DNA of 64,000 bases from Haloferax massiliensis (lineage in GTDB: Archaea > Halobacteriota > Halobacteria > Halobacteriales > Haloferacaceae), in NCBI RefSeq assembly GCF_001368915.1, contig NZ_CSTE01000002.1, positions 1,310,497 through 1,374,496 on the forward strand, written 5' to 3'. Below the pieces are notes generated by a model. The model did no database searches. It saw only the letters and a program-made list of their open reading frames with translations, and was not told the origin of the DNA. The translations under genes were made by a program, and so were the position numbers. This document shows positions 37,006 through 45,369 of this stretch, piece after piece (within the stretch, counting starts at the first letter, position 1; each line of letters opens with the position of its first letter).

Positions 37006-37656
37006 CTATCGCGGCGATCGCTCGTCTCGAATCCGCTCTGCGAGCGTCCGGTAGGCGCGTTTGAGGCGGGCGGCGACCGCCTGCCGAGAGATGCCGAGCT
37101 CCGCGCCGAGTTCGTCCAGCGAGGTGTCCCGACGCTCGTCGAAGTAGCCGCGGTCGAGCGCGAGAAGCAGGGCTTCGAGCTGCGTGTCGGTCAGCCGCCC
37201 GCTCATCGGCTCTTCCTCGGCCGCGACCGAGCTGATGCGGTCGAACTCGGTGTCGATGCCGTGCGCCGCCCACTCGCGCCTGAGGTCGGTCAGCACGCGG
37301 TGTGACGAGACCCGGAGCTTGAGCCACCACGAGTCGGCGGTCGAGAGACACTCCAAGAGAACCGCGTCGCGCTCGACTAACGCGTCGAAGACCGGAATCT
37401 GAGAGACGTCCCACGTGACGCCGTAGAGCGACCGGTCCGAGACGGAACCGACGAGCGTGAGGTCGTCGACGCCCGGGAGCGACCGCACCGCCTCCCCGAA
37501 CGACGCCGCGTCGGGACCGCGAACCCAGACGAACGACATCGCCCGCGAGGCGGGCGGGACGGAGCGTTCCAGTTCGAGCTCCACGTCGTGGTCCTCGACC
37601 GCGGAACCGAACGGGAGCGCGGACAGCGGCGCGACGACCTCGGCGATGAGGCACAC
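37006..37656 (-). CDS. Bacterio-opsin activator-type HTH-10 regulator
   Basis: A 216-residue protein. Residues 1-150 form the divergent Bat-type N-terminal sensor domain. The last 60 residues hold the HTH-10 domain: LTDTQLEALLLALDRGYFDE, then SLDELGAELGISRQAVAARL. The GTG at 37656 (VCLIAEVV) is chosen because a TATA-like AACTTTTTGA lies about 29 bases upstream; a TTG nine codons earlier is the alternative. Such regulators control single pathways in haloarchaea; the target is not evident. It is divergent from the amidohydrolase gene. Confidence 0.85.
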   Translation of the reverse strand: MCLIAEVVAPLSALPFGSAVEDHDVELELERSVPPASRAMSFVWVRGPDAASFGEAVRSLPGVDDLTLVGSVSDRSLYGVTWDVSQIPVFDALVERDAVLLECLSTADSWWLKLRVSSHRVLTDLRREWAAHGIDTEFDRISSVAAEEEPMSGRLTDTQLEALLLALDRGYFDERRDTSLDELGAELGISRQAVAARLKRAYRTLAERIRDERSPR

Positions 37657-37830
37657 GCGTGAACGATGGCAATAGCAGGTCAAAAAGTTGCGTTTCAGGC
37701 ACTCTCAGCACTGTCGTGAAAGAATGAACGTCACGCGTCGGCGAACGAACGACCCGGTACTGTGAGCTCGGTGAAACGACCGCGGCGGATTCTACAACCT
37801 ATTTGGCGGCCACCGGAGAGTGACACCACA

Positions 37831-38655
37831 ATGCTGGAGTTGGAACACGGGTTCAGGGTCGTGGACGTGAACGCCCGTCTCGACCCAGACGAGCGATCGG
37901 TCGCGACGCGCGGGCGGGAGATAAGCCCCGAGCGACTGGAGCGCGAACTGCATCAGGCGGGCGTCGTCCGCGCCGTCGTCTCGCCGGGCGCACAGCGGGT
38001 CGAGGGGAGCTACCTCCGCCCGAACAACGCGGTCGCGCGGATGAGCGTCGACCGCCCGTTTCTGGCGTTCGCTCGCATCAACGGCCCGCGCGACCCGAGC
38101 GGCCGGGCCTCGGCGCGACTCCGGAACTTCAGGTCGTCGCGGGCGGACCACCACGCCGACCCCGACGACATCGAGCAGTACGCCTACGACGACCGCTTCC
38201 ACGGCTTTTCGCTCGCGCCGGCGGTCGACGGACTCCCCGACGACGAGACGCTCGCGATGCTGGAAGACGTGGGGCTTCCCGTCTTCGTCGAGGGCGGACG
38301 GGTCTTCAAACCGAGCGCCGTCGCCGAGTCGCTGCTCGGTCGGTTCCCGGTCATCCTGTCGAGTTTCGGCGGCTTCCCGCTCGACCGCGGGCTGATGGAC
38401 GAGGCCATCGACCTCCTCGACGACCACGACGACCTCTATCTCGACACGAGTTTCGTCCGCTACCGGAGCGTGCTCGAACGCGCGCTGCTCGAACACCCGG
38501 ACCGCGTGCTGTTCGGCAGCGGCGCGCCCGAGACCCATCCGAACGTGGGCGTCATGGAGATTCTGACGCTCGACGTGTCGGAAGACGCGCTGACGAAGGC
38601 GTTCTCGAAGAACGCGGCGCGGGTCATCGAGGCGCTCGGCCCCGGAGAACAGTAA
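37831..38655 (+). CDS. Amidohydrolase-2 (ACMSD-like) family metal-dependent hydrolase
   Basis: A 274-residue TIM-barrel protein with FRVVDVNARLDPDER near the start. Typical D-x-N/H replaces the usual DxH motif. It also has RFHGFSLAPAVDGL, GLPVFVEGGR, RFPVILSSFGGFPLD, LYLDTSFVRY and RVLFGSGAPETHP. The final D of the metal site seems changed to GAPE, and several expected histidines are missing. It may therefore have altered metal binding or a non-enzymatic role. ATG 37831 sits 30 bases after a CTATTTGG TATA element, and is preferred over the upstream GTG at 37762. Its stop is 6 bases from the convergent glycosyltransferase gene. Confidence 0.75.
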   Translation: MLELEHGFRVVDVNARLDPDERSVATRGREISPERLERELHQAGVVRAVVSPGAQRVEGSYLRPNNAVARMSVDRPFLAFARINGPRDPSGRASARLRNFRSSRADHHADPDDIEQYAYDDRFHGFSLAPAVDGLPDDETLAMLEDVGLPVFVEGGRVFKPSAVAESLLGRFPVILSSFGGFPLDRGLMDEAIDLLDDHDDLYLDTSFVRYRSVLERALLEHPDRVLFGSGAPETHPNVGVMEILTLDVSEDALTKAFSKNAARVIEALGPGEQ

Positions 38656-38661
38656 CGCGAG

Positions 38662-39564
38662 TCAGCGCCAGTCGTAGCGGGCGACGGCGCGGTCGGCGCG
38701 CTTCGACCGACCGTGGGGGTTCCGCGTGCGGGTCCGGTCTCGGGCGCGGGCGACCAACCCGTCGGAGACGCCCGTGGCGATGCCGCCGACCACGTCGCGG
38801 CCGGTTCCGGCCCACCCCGAGGGCGTCACCTCTCCTTTCGCGACGCCGAGGGCGGCGTCGACGCCGTCCGAAATCGCGTGTTTCGCCGTCCGCGTGACGG
38901 TCCCCGGTCTGACGCCGTAGTTCTTCACGAGTCGATAGGTCAGAGAGCGGTACTTCCAGCCCCAGTCGCGCTCGGAGACGCCGCCGTCGGCCTCGAACTC
39001 GCGGCGGACGCACATCTCGGGCGCCCACGCGACGGAGCGGTCGAAGCCGGCGAGGCGGTGGGCCGCGTCGCGCGCGCCGCCCGTCTGGAGGTACTCGTCG
39101 AAGCCGTCGAGGGCGTCGATGGCCCCGCGGCGGAACGCGACGTTCCCGCCGTTGAAGTACGTCACCGTGCGGCCGCTGATAGCGCTTCGTTCGGGGGACT
39201 CGGTCGTCATGCCGTTGCGGAGCGTCTGGTGCATCGGCCCGGTGACCACGTCGGCGTCGGCGATGCCGGCTTCGAGCGCCGACAGCCACGACGACTCGAC
39301 GGAGAGGTCGTATCGAAGGAGTGCGACCACGTCGCCGTCGGCGACTTCGAGGCCGGCGTTGCGGGCGACGTTGAGGTTGCGGTCGGAGATTTCGACCAGC
39401 ACGTCCACGTCGTCGCGCTCTCTCACCATCCCGGTCGTGCCGTCGGCGGAGGGACCGTTGACGACGACGACTTCCGCGTCGGGGGCGTGCTCGGCCAGCG
39501 CGTCGAGGCTGGTGGCGAGCCGGTCCCGACCGTTGAGCGTCGGGAGCACAACCGAGAGGTCCAT
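38662..39564 (-). CDS. GT2-family glycosyltransferase
   Basis: A 300-residue cytoplasmic glycosyltransferase A-fold protein. It starts MDLSVVLPTLNGRDRLATS, followed by VVVVNGPSADGTTGMVRE, NVARNAGLEVADGDVVALL and FNGGNVAFRRGAIDALDGFD. The usual DxD near residue 85 appears as RYDLS. The C-terminal ~80 residues are basic and lack membrane helices, suggesting peripheral membrane contact. The sugar and acceptor are unknown. The TATA box CATTTAAGTA (minus strand, about 39588-39597) gives a nearly leaderless mRNA. Confidence 0.88.
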   Translation of the reverse strand: MDLSVVLPTLNGRDRLATSLDALAEHAPDAEVVVVNGPSADGTTGMVRERDDVDVLVEISDRNLNVARNAGLEVADGDVVALLRYDLSVESSWLSALEAGIADADVVTGPMHQTLRNGMTTESPERSAISGRTVTYFNGGNVAFRRGAIDALDGFDEYLQTGGARDAAHRLAGFDRSVAWAPEMCVRREFEADGGVSERDWGWKYRSLTYRLVKNYGVRPGTVTRTAKHAISDGVDAALGVAKGEVTPSGWAGTGRDVVGGIATGVSDGLVARARDRTRTRNPHGRSKRADRAVARYDWR

Positions 39565-39634
39565 ACCCGACAGTTGCGGTGGACGTACTTAAATGTGAAT
39601 CGAGAGCCGTGTTAAAATCTGCCGTGAGAACGCC

Positions 39635-40399
39635 TCACTCGGCGTCGCTCGCCCGCGTCGCCGGTCGGGACGGCTCGTCGGCGGACTCGACCCGCGCGTC
39701 CCAGTACGACACCGATGCGAGGTCGTCGCCGAGCGGCGAGTCGCCGACGGCGAGGTCGAGCGAACGGAACGGCTGTGCGATTCCGTTGGGGACCTTCCGG
39801 TAGAAGCCGAACGGGATGACGAAGTCGTGGTTCGCGCCCGCGAGGTCGAGTCCCGCGTCGCCGAGCAGTCGCCGCACGTCGCCTTCCGAGTAGAGCCGCG
39901 ACCCCATCGGGAGCAGCCAGTTGTAGGCCACCCGGAGGCTCCCGTCGTTGAAGGTGTCGAAGAACACCTGCCGTTTCGAGACGCGGGCCATCTCGGCGAG
40001 GAACTTCGCCGGGGTGTCCGCGAGGTGGAAAAAGCGCATCGCGAACACCGCGTCGAAGTGGTCGTCCGGGAACGGCAGCCGCGCCGCGTCGCCGCGGAGG
40101 AACTCGATGCGGTCGGCGACGCCCGCCCTGCGGGCCTTCTCCCGCCCCTGTACCATCATCGCCCGCGAGATGTCCAGTCCGACGACGTTCGCCCCCTCCT
40201 GGGCGAGCATCACGGTGAACCGGCCGGTCCCGCAGGCGATTTCGAGGATGTTCTTGTCCTCGACGGGGCCGAGCGCCGCGAGGACCGCCTCCTTCTCTCG
40301 CCGGTCGATGAGGCGACCGCCCTTGGAGAACCGCTTCGAGTCGTACTCCTGGGCGACCTCGTCGGCCTGGTACCACTCCTTTCCTTTCACGCTACGCAT
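39635..40399 (-). CDS. Class I SAM-dependent methyltransferase (UbiE-like)
   Basis: A 254-residue protein with the full SAM-binding core: motif I ILEIACGTGRFTVMLA, acidic loop VVGLDISRAMM, motif II DRIEFLRGDAARLPFPDDHFD and AVFAMRFFHL. This is the methyltransferase type 11 pattern used for quinones and small molecules. The substrate is unknown. The N-terminal MRSVKGKEWYQADEVAQEYD is typical of haloarchaeal members. It lies on the same strand as the GT2 gene, 70 bases upstream of it. Confidence 0.88.
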   Translation of the reverse strand: MRSVKGKEWYQADEVAQEYDSKRFSKGGRLIDRREKEAVLAALGPVEDKNILEIACGTGRFTVMLAQEGANVVGLDISRAMMVQGREKARRAGVADRIEFLRGDAARLPFPDDHFDAVFAMRFFHLADTPAKFLAEMARVSKRQVFFDTFNDGSLRVAYNWLLPMGSRLYSEGDVRRLLGDAGLDLAGANHDFVIPFGFYRKVPNGIAQPFRSLDLAVGDSPLGDDLASVSYWDARVESADEPSRPATRASDAE

Positions 40400-40504
40400 A
40401 CTCGCGGGGGGGACCCTAAAACGGTACTGGATACGCGGTGCGGTAGCGGGGTCCGGCGACCGGTGGGAGTGAGCTTTTCGTCCGCTGAGCGCGTATCATG
40501 TCAT

Positions 40505-40666
40505 ATGCCAACATGTAAAAACTGCGGCGCGACCTGCGAGGCCGACGCGTTAACACGGCACGTCAGCGAGGGGTGGCTCGTCGTCCACTGTCCGGACTGT
40601 CACGCGCCGCTGGGAAGCTATCGACTCGGCACTCCCGCGGTCGATACGAGACGAAACGCGGAGTGA
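40505..40666 (+). CDS. Small zinc-finger protein (53 residues)
   Basis: A 53-residue protein with two knuckles: CKNCGATCEADALTRH at the N-terminus and CPDCHAPLGSY about 26 residues later. This gives a single four-cysteine zinc site. It resembles, from memory, the haloarchaeal DUF7563 group. A third cysteine in the first knuckle (CGATC) is a slight oddity. It starts immediately after an AT-rich CATATG. It is one of three such proteins under 60 residues in the window. Confidence 0.75.
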   Translation: MPTCKNCGATCEADALTRHVSEGWLVVHCPDCHAPLGSYRLGTPAVDTRRNAE

Positions 40667-40787
40667 GCCGGCTACCCGCGGCCGATTTTCGAACAAACGC
40701 GGAATATTAATATGTGTATTATGTGTCTGGATTCTTTTCACACACTTGTAGCTAACTCTTAACACGGAGCAACCGACTGTGACGGGT

Positions 40788-41060
40788 ATGAGCACCACCT
40801 CTGCAGAGCCAGATACTGAAGACCTGCTCTCGGAAGCCGAGTTCCGAGAGCGCCTCCGCGAGCTTCCCCCGAGCGCGAAGCTCGTCGCGAAAGTCCTCGA
40901 AAGCGACGCGCCCCTCTCGCAGGGCCAACTCGCCGAGGAATCGCTGCTGCCGGACCGCACCGTCCGCTACGCGCTCAACCGTCTCGAAGAGTCTGACCTC
41001 GTCGGCTCGCGTTACTCCTTCAAGGACGCGCGAAAGCAGGTCTACTTCCTCAACACGTAA
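40788..41060 (+). CDS. Small winged-helix DNA-binding protein
   Basis: A 90-residue protein. An acidic N-terminal tail precedes a helix-turn-helix: LVAKVLESDAPLSQGQLAEE, PDRTVRYALNRLEESDLVG, then a wing RYSFKDARKQVYFLNT. This resembles the MarR/TrmB-type winged helix. GTG 40779 is in frame, but ATG 40788 fits a TATA-like CTTAAC at about 40757-40762. An AT-rich stretch with the palindrome ATATTAATAT (40704-40713) lies upstream and may be an autoregulatory site. The function is probably general regulation; targets are unknown. Confidence 0.82.
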   Translation: MSTTSAEPDTEDLLSEAEFRERLRELPPSAKLVAKVLESDAPLSQGQLAEESLLPDRTVRYALNRLEESDLVGSRYSFKDARKQVYFLNT

Positions 41061-41172
41061 GCGCGCGGTCCCGCGATAGCGCGACAGAACACGCCCGCGG
41101 GGGCGCACTCCCGCAGACCAAGCCACCACTTCTCTCGAACTACCTAACTAATCGGCGAGCGTAGCCGCCGCC

Positions 41173-41955
41173 ATGCACGTCACGCGCGTCTCCGTTCCCG
41201 TCGCCACCCGCGCGCCGACCGGCGCGACGAACGCCTACCTCGTCGCCGACGACGGCGACAGCCTGCTCGTCGACCCCGCGGCCCGCACCGACGACCTCGA
41301 CGATCTCGTCGCGCGCGAGGGCGTCGACCACCTCGCGGTCACCCACACCCACGCGGACCACGTCGGCGCGGTCGCCGCCTACGCCCGCGAGACCGACGCG
41401 ACGGTCTGGTGTCGCCGCGGCCGCGAGCGCGCCTTCGCGGCGGCGGCAGGGGTCGAACCCGATCGGACGTTCGCCGAGGGGTCGACCGTCCCCGTCGGTG
41501 CGGGCGTCAACGTGCTCGACACGCCGGGGCACGCCCGCGACCACGTGAGCTTCGTCGCCGGCGACGACGTGCTCTGCGGCGACCTCGCGGTGGCTGAGGG
41601 GAGCGTCGTCGTGGGCGCGCCCGAGGGCGACGTGCGCGCCTACCTCGTCGCTCTCAGGCGACTCCACGCGCGCGGTCCCGAGCGACTGCTTCCCGGTCAC
41701 GGCCCCGAAATTACCGACACGCGGGCGACGCTCGCGCGACTCGTCGCGCACCGAAACGACCGCGAGCGGGCCGTCCTCGACGCGGTGCTGGCCGGGAACG
41801 CGACCCCGGACGCCGTGACCGACGCCGCCTACGACAAGGACGTCTCCGCCGTGCGCGACCTCGCCCGCGCGACGGTCGTCGCGCACATCGAGAAACTCGC
41901 CGCCGAGCGGCGGGTCCGGTGGGACCCCGAGGCCGAGCGGGTCGAACCGCGATAG
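41173..41955 (+). CDS. Metallo-beta-lactamase-fold hydrolase
   Basis: A 260-residue protein. The metal-binding motif THTHADHVGAV (HxHxDH), DTPGHARDHVSF, CGDLAVAEGSVV and LLPGHGPEI supply the full set of MBL ligands. The C-terminal ~60 residues form a winged-helix-like tail (RERAVLDAVLAGNATPDAV), as in LACTB2-type RNA endonucleases and glyoxalase-II relatives. A hydrolase on thioesters or RNA is possible; a choice between them is not justified. The next gene starts 96 bases downstream. Confidence 0.9.
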   Translation: MHVTRVSVPVATRAPTGATNAYLVADDGDSLLVDPAARTDDLDDLVAREGVDHLAVTHTHADHVGAVAAYARETDATVWCRRGRERAFAAAAGVEPDRTFAEGSTVPVGAGVNVLDTPGHARDHVSFVAGDDVLCGDLAVAEGSVVVGAPEGDVRAYLVALRRLHARGPERLLPGHGPEITDTRATLARLVAHRNDRERAVLDAVLAGNATPDAVTDAAYDKDVSAVRDLARATVVAHIEKLAAERRVRWDPEAERVEPR

Positions 41956-42051
41956 GGCGCGCGTCGCCGGCGTCCGGATTCGCGGGTGGTCGGGGGCCGC
42001 GCTCCCGCGAAAAACCGCGCCCCTCTTTGGGCTCGCGCCCGCATCGCGGGT

Positions 42052-42747
42052 ATGGACCTCGACGCCGAACTGGCCCGCGCCCGCGACCTCGACGTGTCGG
42101 AACTCGCCGACGCCATCGAGTCCATCGGCTTCGAGTGCACGCGATGCGGGGCCTGTTGCAAGGGCTACGAGGCCGACGACGGCCCCGAGCCGCACACCGC
42201 GACCGTCTTTCCGGACGAGGTGCGCGCCCTGCAGGACGCCGCCGGAGGCGACTCGGACGGCGAGTCGGGACCCCCGACGGAGTGGCGCGACGTGGCCCGC
42301 CCGATGCCCTACGGCCTCGTCGAGGGCGACGACGGCCCCGAGGGCGAGACGTTCGAGTGGGCGCTCCAGACGACCGCCTGCGGCGACTGCCGGTTCTACG
42401 AGGAAGACGGGTCGGGACAGGGTGCCTGTCAGGTCCACGAGGACCGCCCGCTCATCTGCGAGACCTACCCGTTCAGCGTCGCCCTCGGCGGGACGAGCCA
42501 GCCGATGGGCGAGGCCGTCGACGAGGAGGGCGTCGTCCGCGCACACGAGTGCGAGGGCCTCGGGCGGGACATCTCCCGGGAGGACGCGGAGGAACTGGCG
42601 CGGGCGCTGAAAGAGCGGGCGATTCGAGAGCTACGCGAGGCGCGGGGCGTCACCGAGGCCTACGAACCGGTCGAGACCGGCCCGGGCGAGGTCGTCGTTC
42701 ACGACTCGGAGGGCGCGAAACGGCCCGACGGGACGCGGGTTCAGTAG
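42052..42747 (+). CDS. YkgJ-family cysteine-cluster protein
   Basis: A 231-residue protein with the signature FECTRCGACCKGYEADDG, then ACGDCRFYEED, GACQVHEDRPLICETYPF and a late HECEGLG cysteine. The eight or more conserved cysteines are characteristic of the CxxCxxCC zinc/iron-binding family (UPF0153). Its biochemical role is unsettled. ATG 42052 gives MDLDAELARARDLD; the frame is open further upstream, but the codons there are unlikely to be coding. There is no obvious operon partner. Confidence 0.88.
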   Translation: MDLDAELARARDLDVSELADAIESIGFECTRCGACCKGYEADDGPEPHTATVFPDEVRALQDAAGGDSDGESGPPTEWRDVARPMPYGLVEGDDGPEGETFEWALQTTACGDCRFYEEDGSGQGACQVHEDRPLICETYPFSVALGGTSQPMGEAVDEEGVVRAHECEGLGRDISREDAEELARALKERAIRELREARGVTEAYEPVETGPGEVVVHDSEGAKRPDGTRVQ

Positions 42748-42799
42748 TCGAATCCGCTGACTGCGGTACATCTTTAACACTCCGGCCTGACCACATATT

Positions 42800-42806
42800 G
42801 GAGGTC
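42800..42806 (+). promoter_or_regulatory. Shine-Dalgarno site before a GTG start
   Basis: GGAGGTC matches the anti-SD sequence of archaeal 16S rRNA, spaced 5 bases from GTG 42812. A TATA-like CTTTAAC at about 42770-42776 predicts a 12-15 base leader containing this site. Most genes in the window lack an SD, so this one decides the GTG start. Confidence 0.7.
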
Positions 42807-42811
42807 TTACG

Positions 42812-43216
42812 GTGGAAATCTCAGATAAACTCCTGTGTCTGTTCAATGCTGACGTTCGCACCGAGGACGACCGTTACGTCGTCGAAATTCCGCGCCGCGA
42901 AGTCGAGACCGGGACCGTCGAACCCGGCGAGACCTACCGCGTCGCGCTCATCTCCCGCGAGTCGAACGAACCCGCCGAGTCCGAATCGAACGCCGGGCCG
43001 ACGCCCACGAACGAACCGCAACCGCCCGTCGAAGCCGGCGAACTCCGCTACGTCGAAATCGAGGACATCGGCAAGCAGGGCGACGGCATCGCCCGCGTCG
43101 AGCGCGGCTACGTCATCATCGTACCCGGCACCGAAGTCGGCGAGCGCGTGAAAGTCGAAATCACCGAAGTCAAGTCTAACTTCGCCGTCGGCGAAGTCGT
43201 CGAAGACGACTTCTGA
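42812..43216 (+). CDS. TRAM-domain protein
   Basis: A 134-residue protein. The last 60 residues are a TRAM domain: YVEIEDIGKQGDGIARVERG, VIIVPGTEVGERVKVEI and SNFAVGEVV. The N-terminal half has a short MEISDKLLCLFNADV block and a Pro/Glu-rich linker. TRAM proteins bind RNA and can act as cold-shock-like chaperones in archaea. The start is GTG with a clear SD. The 176-base gap after it leads to the convergent radical SAM gene and shows nothing else. Confidence 0.88.
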   Translation: MEISDKLLCLFNADVRTEDDRYVVEIPRREVETGTVEPGETYRVALISRESNEPAESESNAGPTPTNEPQPPVEAGELRYVEIEDIGKQGDGIARVERGYVIIVPGTEVGERVKVEITEVKSNFAVGEVVEDDF

Positions 43217-43392
43217 CGGCGCTGTTTTCTCGGTTCGACGCCGTCCGCCTCACCGACAGTTCTCCCGCGGTCGACAGACCACGACTGCAAGTGAACGACG
43301 CACCACGCTTGCGAGTGAACGCGCCGGTCGAGTCGGGAGCGCAGGGAGAGCGTAGTTGCACGTGAAGAATCAGGTTTCGAGTTTCGAGACGC

Positions 43393-45090
43393 CTACTGAA
43401 CGTACTTCGTCACGTCGGCATCGACGCCCACGTCGGCCGCGTCGGCGTAGGGGCGATTCACCACGATGTCGCCGGCGGTCGACCGGCCGATGCCGGGGAT
43501 GGCGGTGAGTTCGTCCATCGACGCCTCGTTGAAGTCGAGCGGGTAGGGAACGCCGGTGACGGAGCGGTAGCCGTGGTCGACGACGGCCACGTCGATTGTC
43601 TTTCCGAGTTCGCGCTCGCCCGGAATCCCGACCAAAAGCGGGTAGGTCCCGAGCTGGCGGCCGAACGTCCGGCCGTCCTGATGGTATTCGAGGTGGACGT
43701 TCGGGAGGACCGTGCCCGCGGGGGCGACCCGGCGGAGCATCGGGCGGTCGATCTCCTCGCGGACTTCTTTTTTGTACGTCTTGAACAGCTGTTTGTGGTC
43801 GCGGGCGATGTCGGCGCCCGTGTCGGACATGTCGGTGCCGTCGAACGCCATCACCTGCCGGATGTTGATGCGGCGGACCATGAGGCCCTCGTCGTAGACG
43901 CGGTGGAGGAACCGCTTGTTGTGCTCGAACGTCTCCTCGCGCTCGCCTTTCAGCCCGTGGAGGAGGTTGATGCCGGGGAGGAGCTTCGGCAGGCGGTTCG
44001 CGGCGTCGGAACCGTGGGTCGGCGCGTCCGCGGGGTCGTCGCCGGGCCGCCAGCCGGCGACCTCGTTGACGATTTTGACCGCCTCGAAGCACTCGTCGGC
44101 GGAGACGTTGAGGTTGTTCTCCTCTTGGACCACGGGGTCGGCGGATTCGAGGCCGAACGCCGCGGTGTCGCCCGCCGTGTTGTGCTCGGCGATGACGCGG
44201 AGCGCCTCGCGGGACTTCTCGGGCCAGCCGACGATGGTGATGGGGTTGACGTTGTCGAGGTGGAGCGTGCCGAGGTCCGGCGCGACCTCGCGGATGCCGC
44301 CGTAGAGCCGGCGGAGCGCGTCGGGGTTCGGAGCTTCGCCGTCGCCGCCGAACGCGAGGATGTCGGCCTGCCGGCCGAGTCGGAAGTGCCGCGCGCCGCG
44401 GTCGTAGAGGTTCTCGACCTCCTTGACGACGGAGTCGGCGGTGCGGAACGCGGGGTTGCCGTACAGCGGTTCGGTGCAGAACGAACAGCGGTAGGCACAG
44501 CCCCGCGAGGTCTCCATCTCGCAGATGAGGTGGTCGGGGTGGTTCGGGTGCTGTTCGACCACGAACGCGCCCGTGGCGGCCCAGCGGTCGAGTTCCTCGT
44601 TGTCGCGCATGCGGTTGCCGAAGCCTTCGAGGCCGGAGTCGACGAGGTCGTAGGCGGCCGCCTCGATGTCGCCTTTGGCGACGAAGTCGTAGTCGAGGTT
44701 CTTGCGCTCCATGTCCTGGCCGCCGGCGTTCTCGTCGCCGACGCCGAAGCGAATCGGCCCGCCCATCAGGGCGGTGCCCTCGGCGACCCACGCGAGTTCG
44801 CGCACCTCGTCTGGCTCGGCGGGCGTCCCGCCGACGTACTTGCCGGGGACGGTCATGCCGCCGATGTAAATCATGAGGTCGGCGTCGGCCACGTCGCGCC
44901 ACTTCTGTCTGTCGTCGCGGAGTTCGTCGATGGTGTGGTAGACGACGTTGGACTCGGGGACGCCCGCGTCGACCACCGCACCCGCGGTGAACCTCGGATA
45001 CGTCGAGATGTACGGCGGCACGCCGAAGTGCGCCGGCTCGTCGACGTACCCGTCGACGATAGTCACGGTGAGGTCGGCGGGGTCGGTCAT
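43393..45090 (-). CDS. Radical SAM protein with C-terminal helix-hairpin-helix
   Basis: A 565-residue protein. The N-terminal ~150 residues include VPGKYVGGTPAEPDE and look like a B12-binding-like Rossmann region without an obvious cobalamin histidine. The radical SAM domain carries C198, C202 and C205 in SRGCAYRCSFC, then LHLDNVNPITIVGWPE and HGLKGEREET. The last ~70 residues contain MDELTAIPGIGRSTAGDIV, a helix-hairpin-helix that usually binds nucleic acid. A tRNA- or DNA-modifying reaction is therefore plausible but unproven. Start MTDPADLTVTIVDGYVD is preferred over upstream open frame. Confidence 0.87.
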   Translation of the reverse strand: MTDPADLTVTIVDGYVDEPAHFGVPPYISTYPRFTAGAVVDAGVPESNVVYHTIDELRDDRQKWRDVADADLMIYIGGMTVPGKYVGGTPAEPDEVRELAWVAEGTALMGGPIRFGVGDENAGGQDMERKNLDYDFVAKGDIEAAAYDLVDSGLEGFGNRMRDNEELDRWAATGAFVVEQHPNHPDHLICEMETSRGCAYRCSFCTEPLYGNPAFRTADSVVKEVENLYDRGARHFRLGRQADILAFGGDGEAPNPDALRRLYGGIREVAPDLGTLHLDNVNPITIVGWPEKSREALRVIAEHNTAGDTAAFGLESADPVVQEENNLNVSADECFEAVKIVNEVAGWRPGDDPADAPTHGSDAANRLPKLLPGINLLHGLKGEREETFEHNKRFLHRVYDEGLMVRRINIRQVMAFDGTDMSDTGADIARDHKQLFKTYKKEVREEIDRPMLRRVAPAGTVLPNVHLEYHQDGRTFGRQLGTYPLLVGIPGERELGKTIDVAVVDHGYRSVTGVPYPLDFNEASMDELTAIPGIGRSTAGDIVVNRPYADAADVGVDADVTKYVQ

Positions 45091-45210
45091 CGGTCGCGGT
45101 TCGGGTTCGACGCGGAAAACGCAACCGGTCGGCGCTCGCGGCCCCGCGCCGCGTCGTGGGGCGCTTCCGCCTCCCGCGCGTTTATGAGCGTGGGAGCGTA
45201 ACTGACGGCC

Positions 45211-45369
45211 ATGCCCGCGACCCTCGAAGTCAAGTGCGCCAACGAGGACTGCGAACTCGATATGTTCGAGATGCACTACACCTACGATATGCCCGACGAC
45301 GTGACGGTGGCGGACTTCTCCTGTCCGTACTGCGGCGAGTCCCGCGCGCTGGAGGAGATTCAGCTATGA
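45211..45369 (+). CDS. Small zinc-binding protein (52 residues), co-translated with Hsp20
   Basis: A 52-residue protein: MPATLEVKCANEDCELDMFE with a CANEDC knuckle, then FSCPYCGESRALEE with CPYCG. Four cysteines form one zinc site. It resembles, from memory, the haloarchaeal DUF7559 family. Its stop overlaps the ATG of the Hsp20 gene (ATGA), so the two are translationally coupled. The TATA-like CGTTTATGAG at about 45179-45188 gives a leader of a few bases. Confidence 0.82.
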   Translation: MPATLEVKCANEDCELDMFEMHYTYDMPDDVTVADFSCPYCGESRALEEIQL

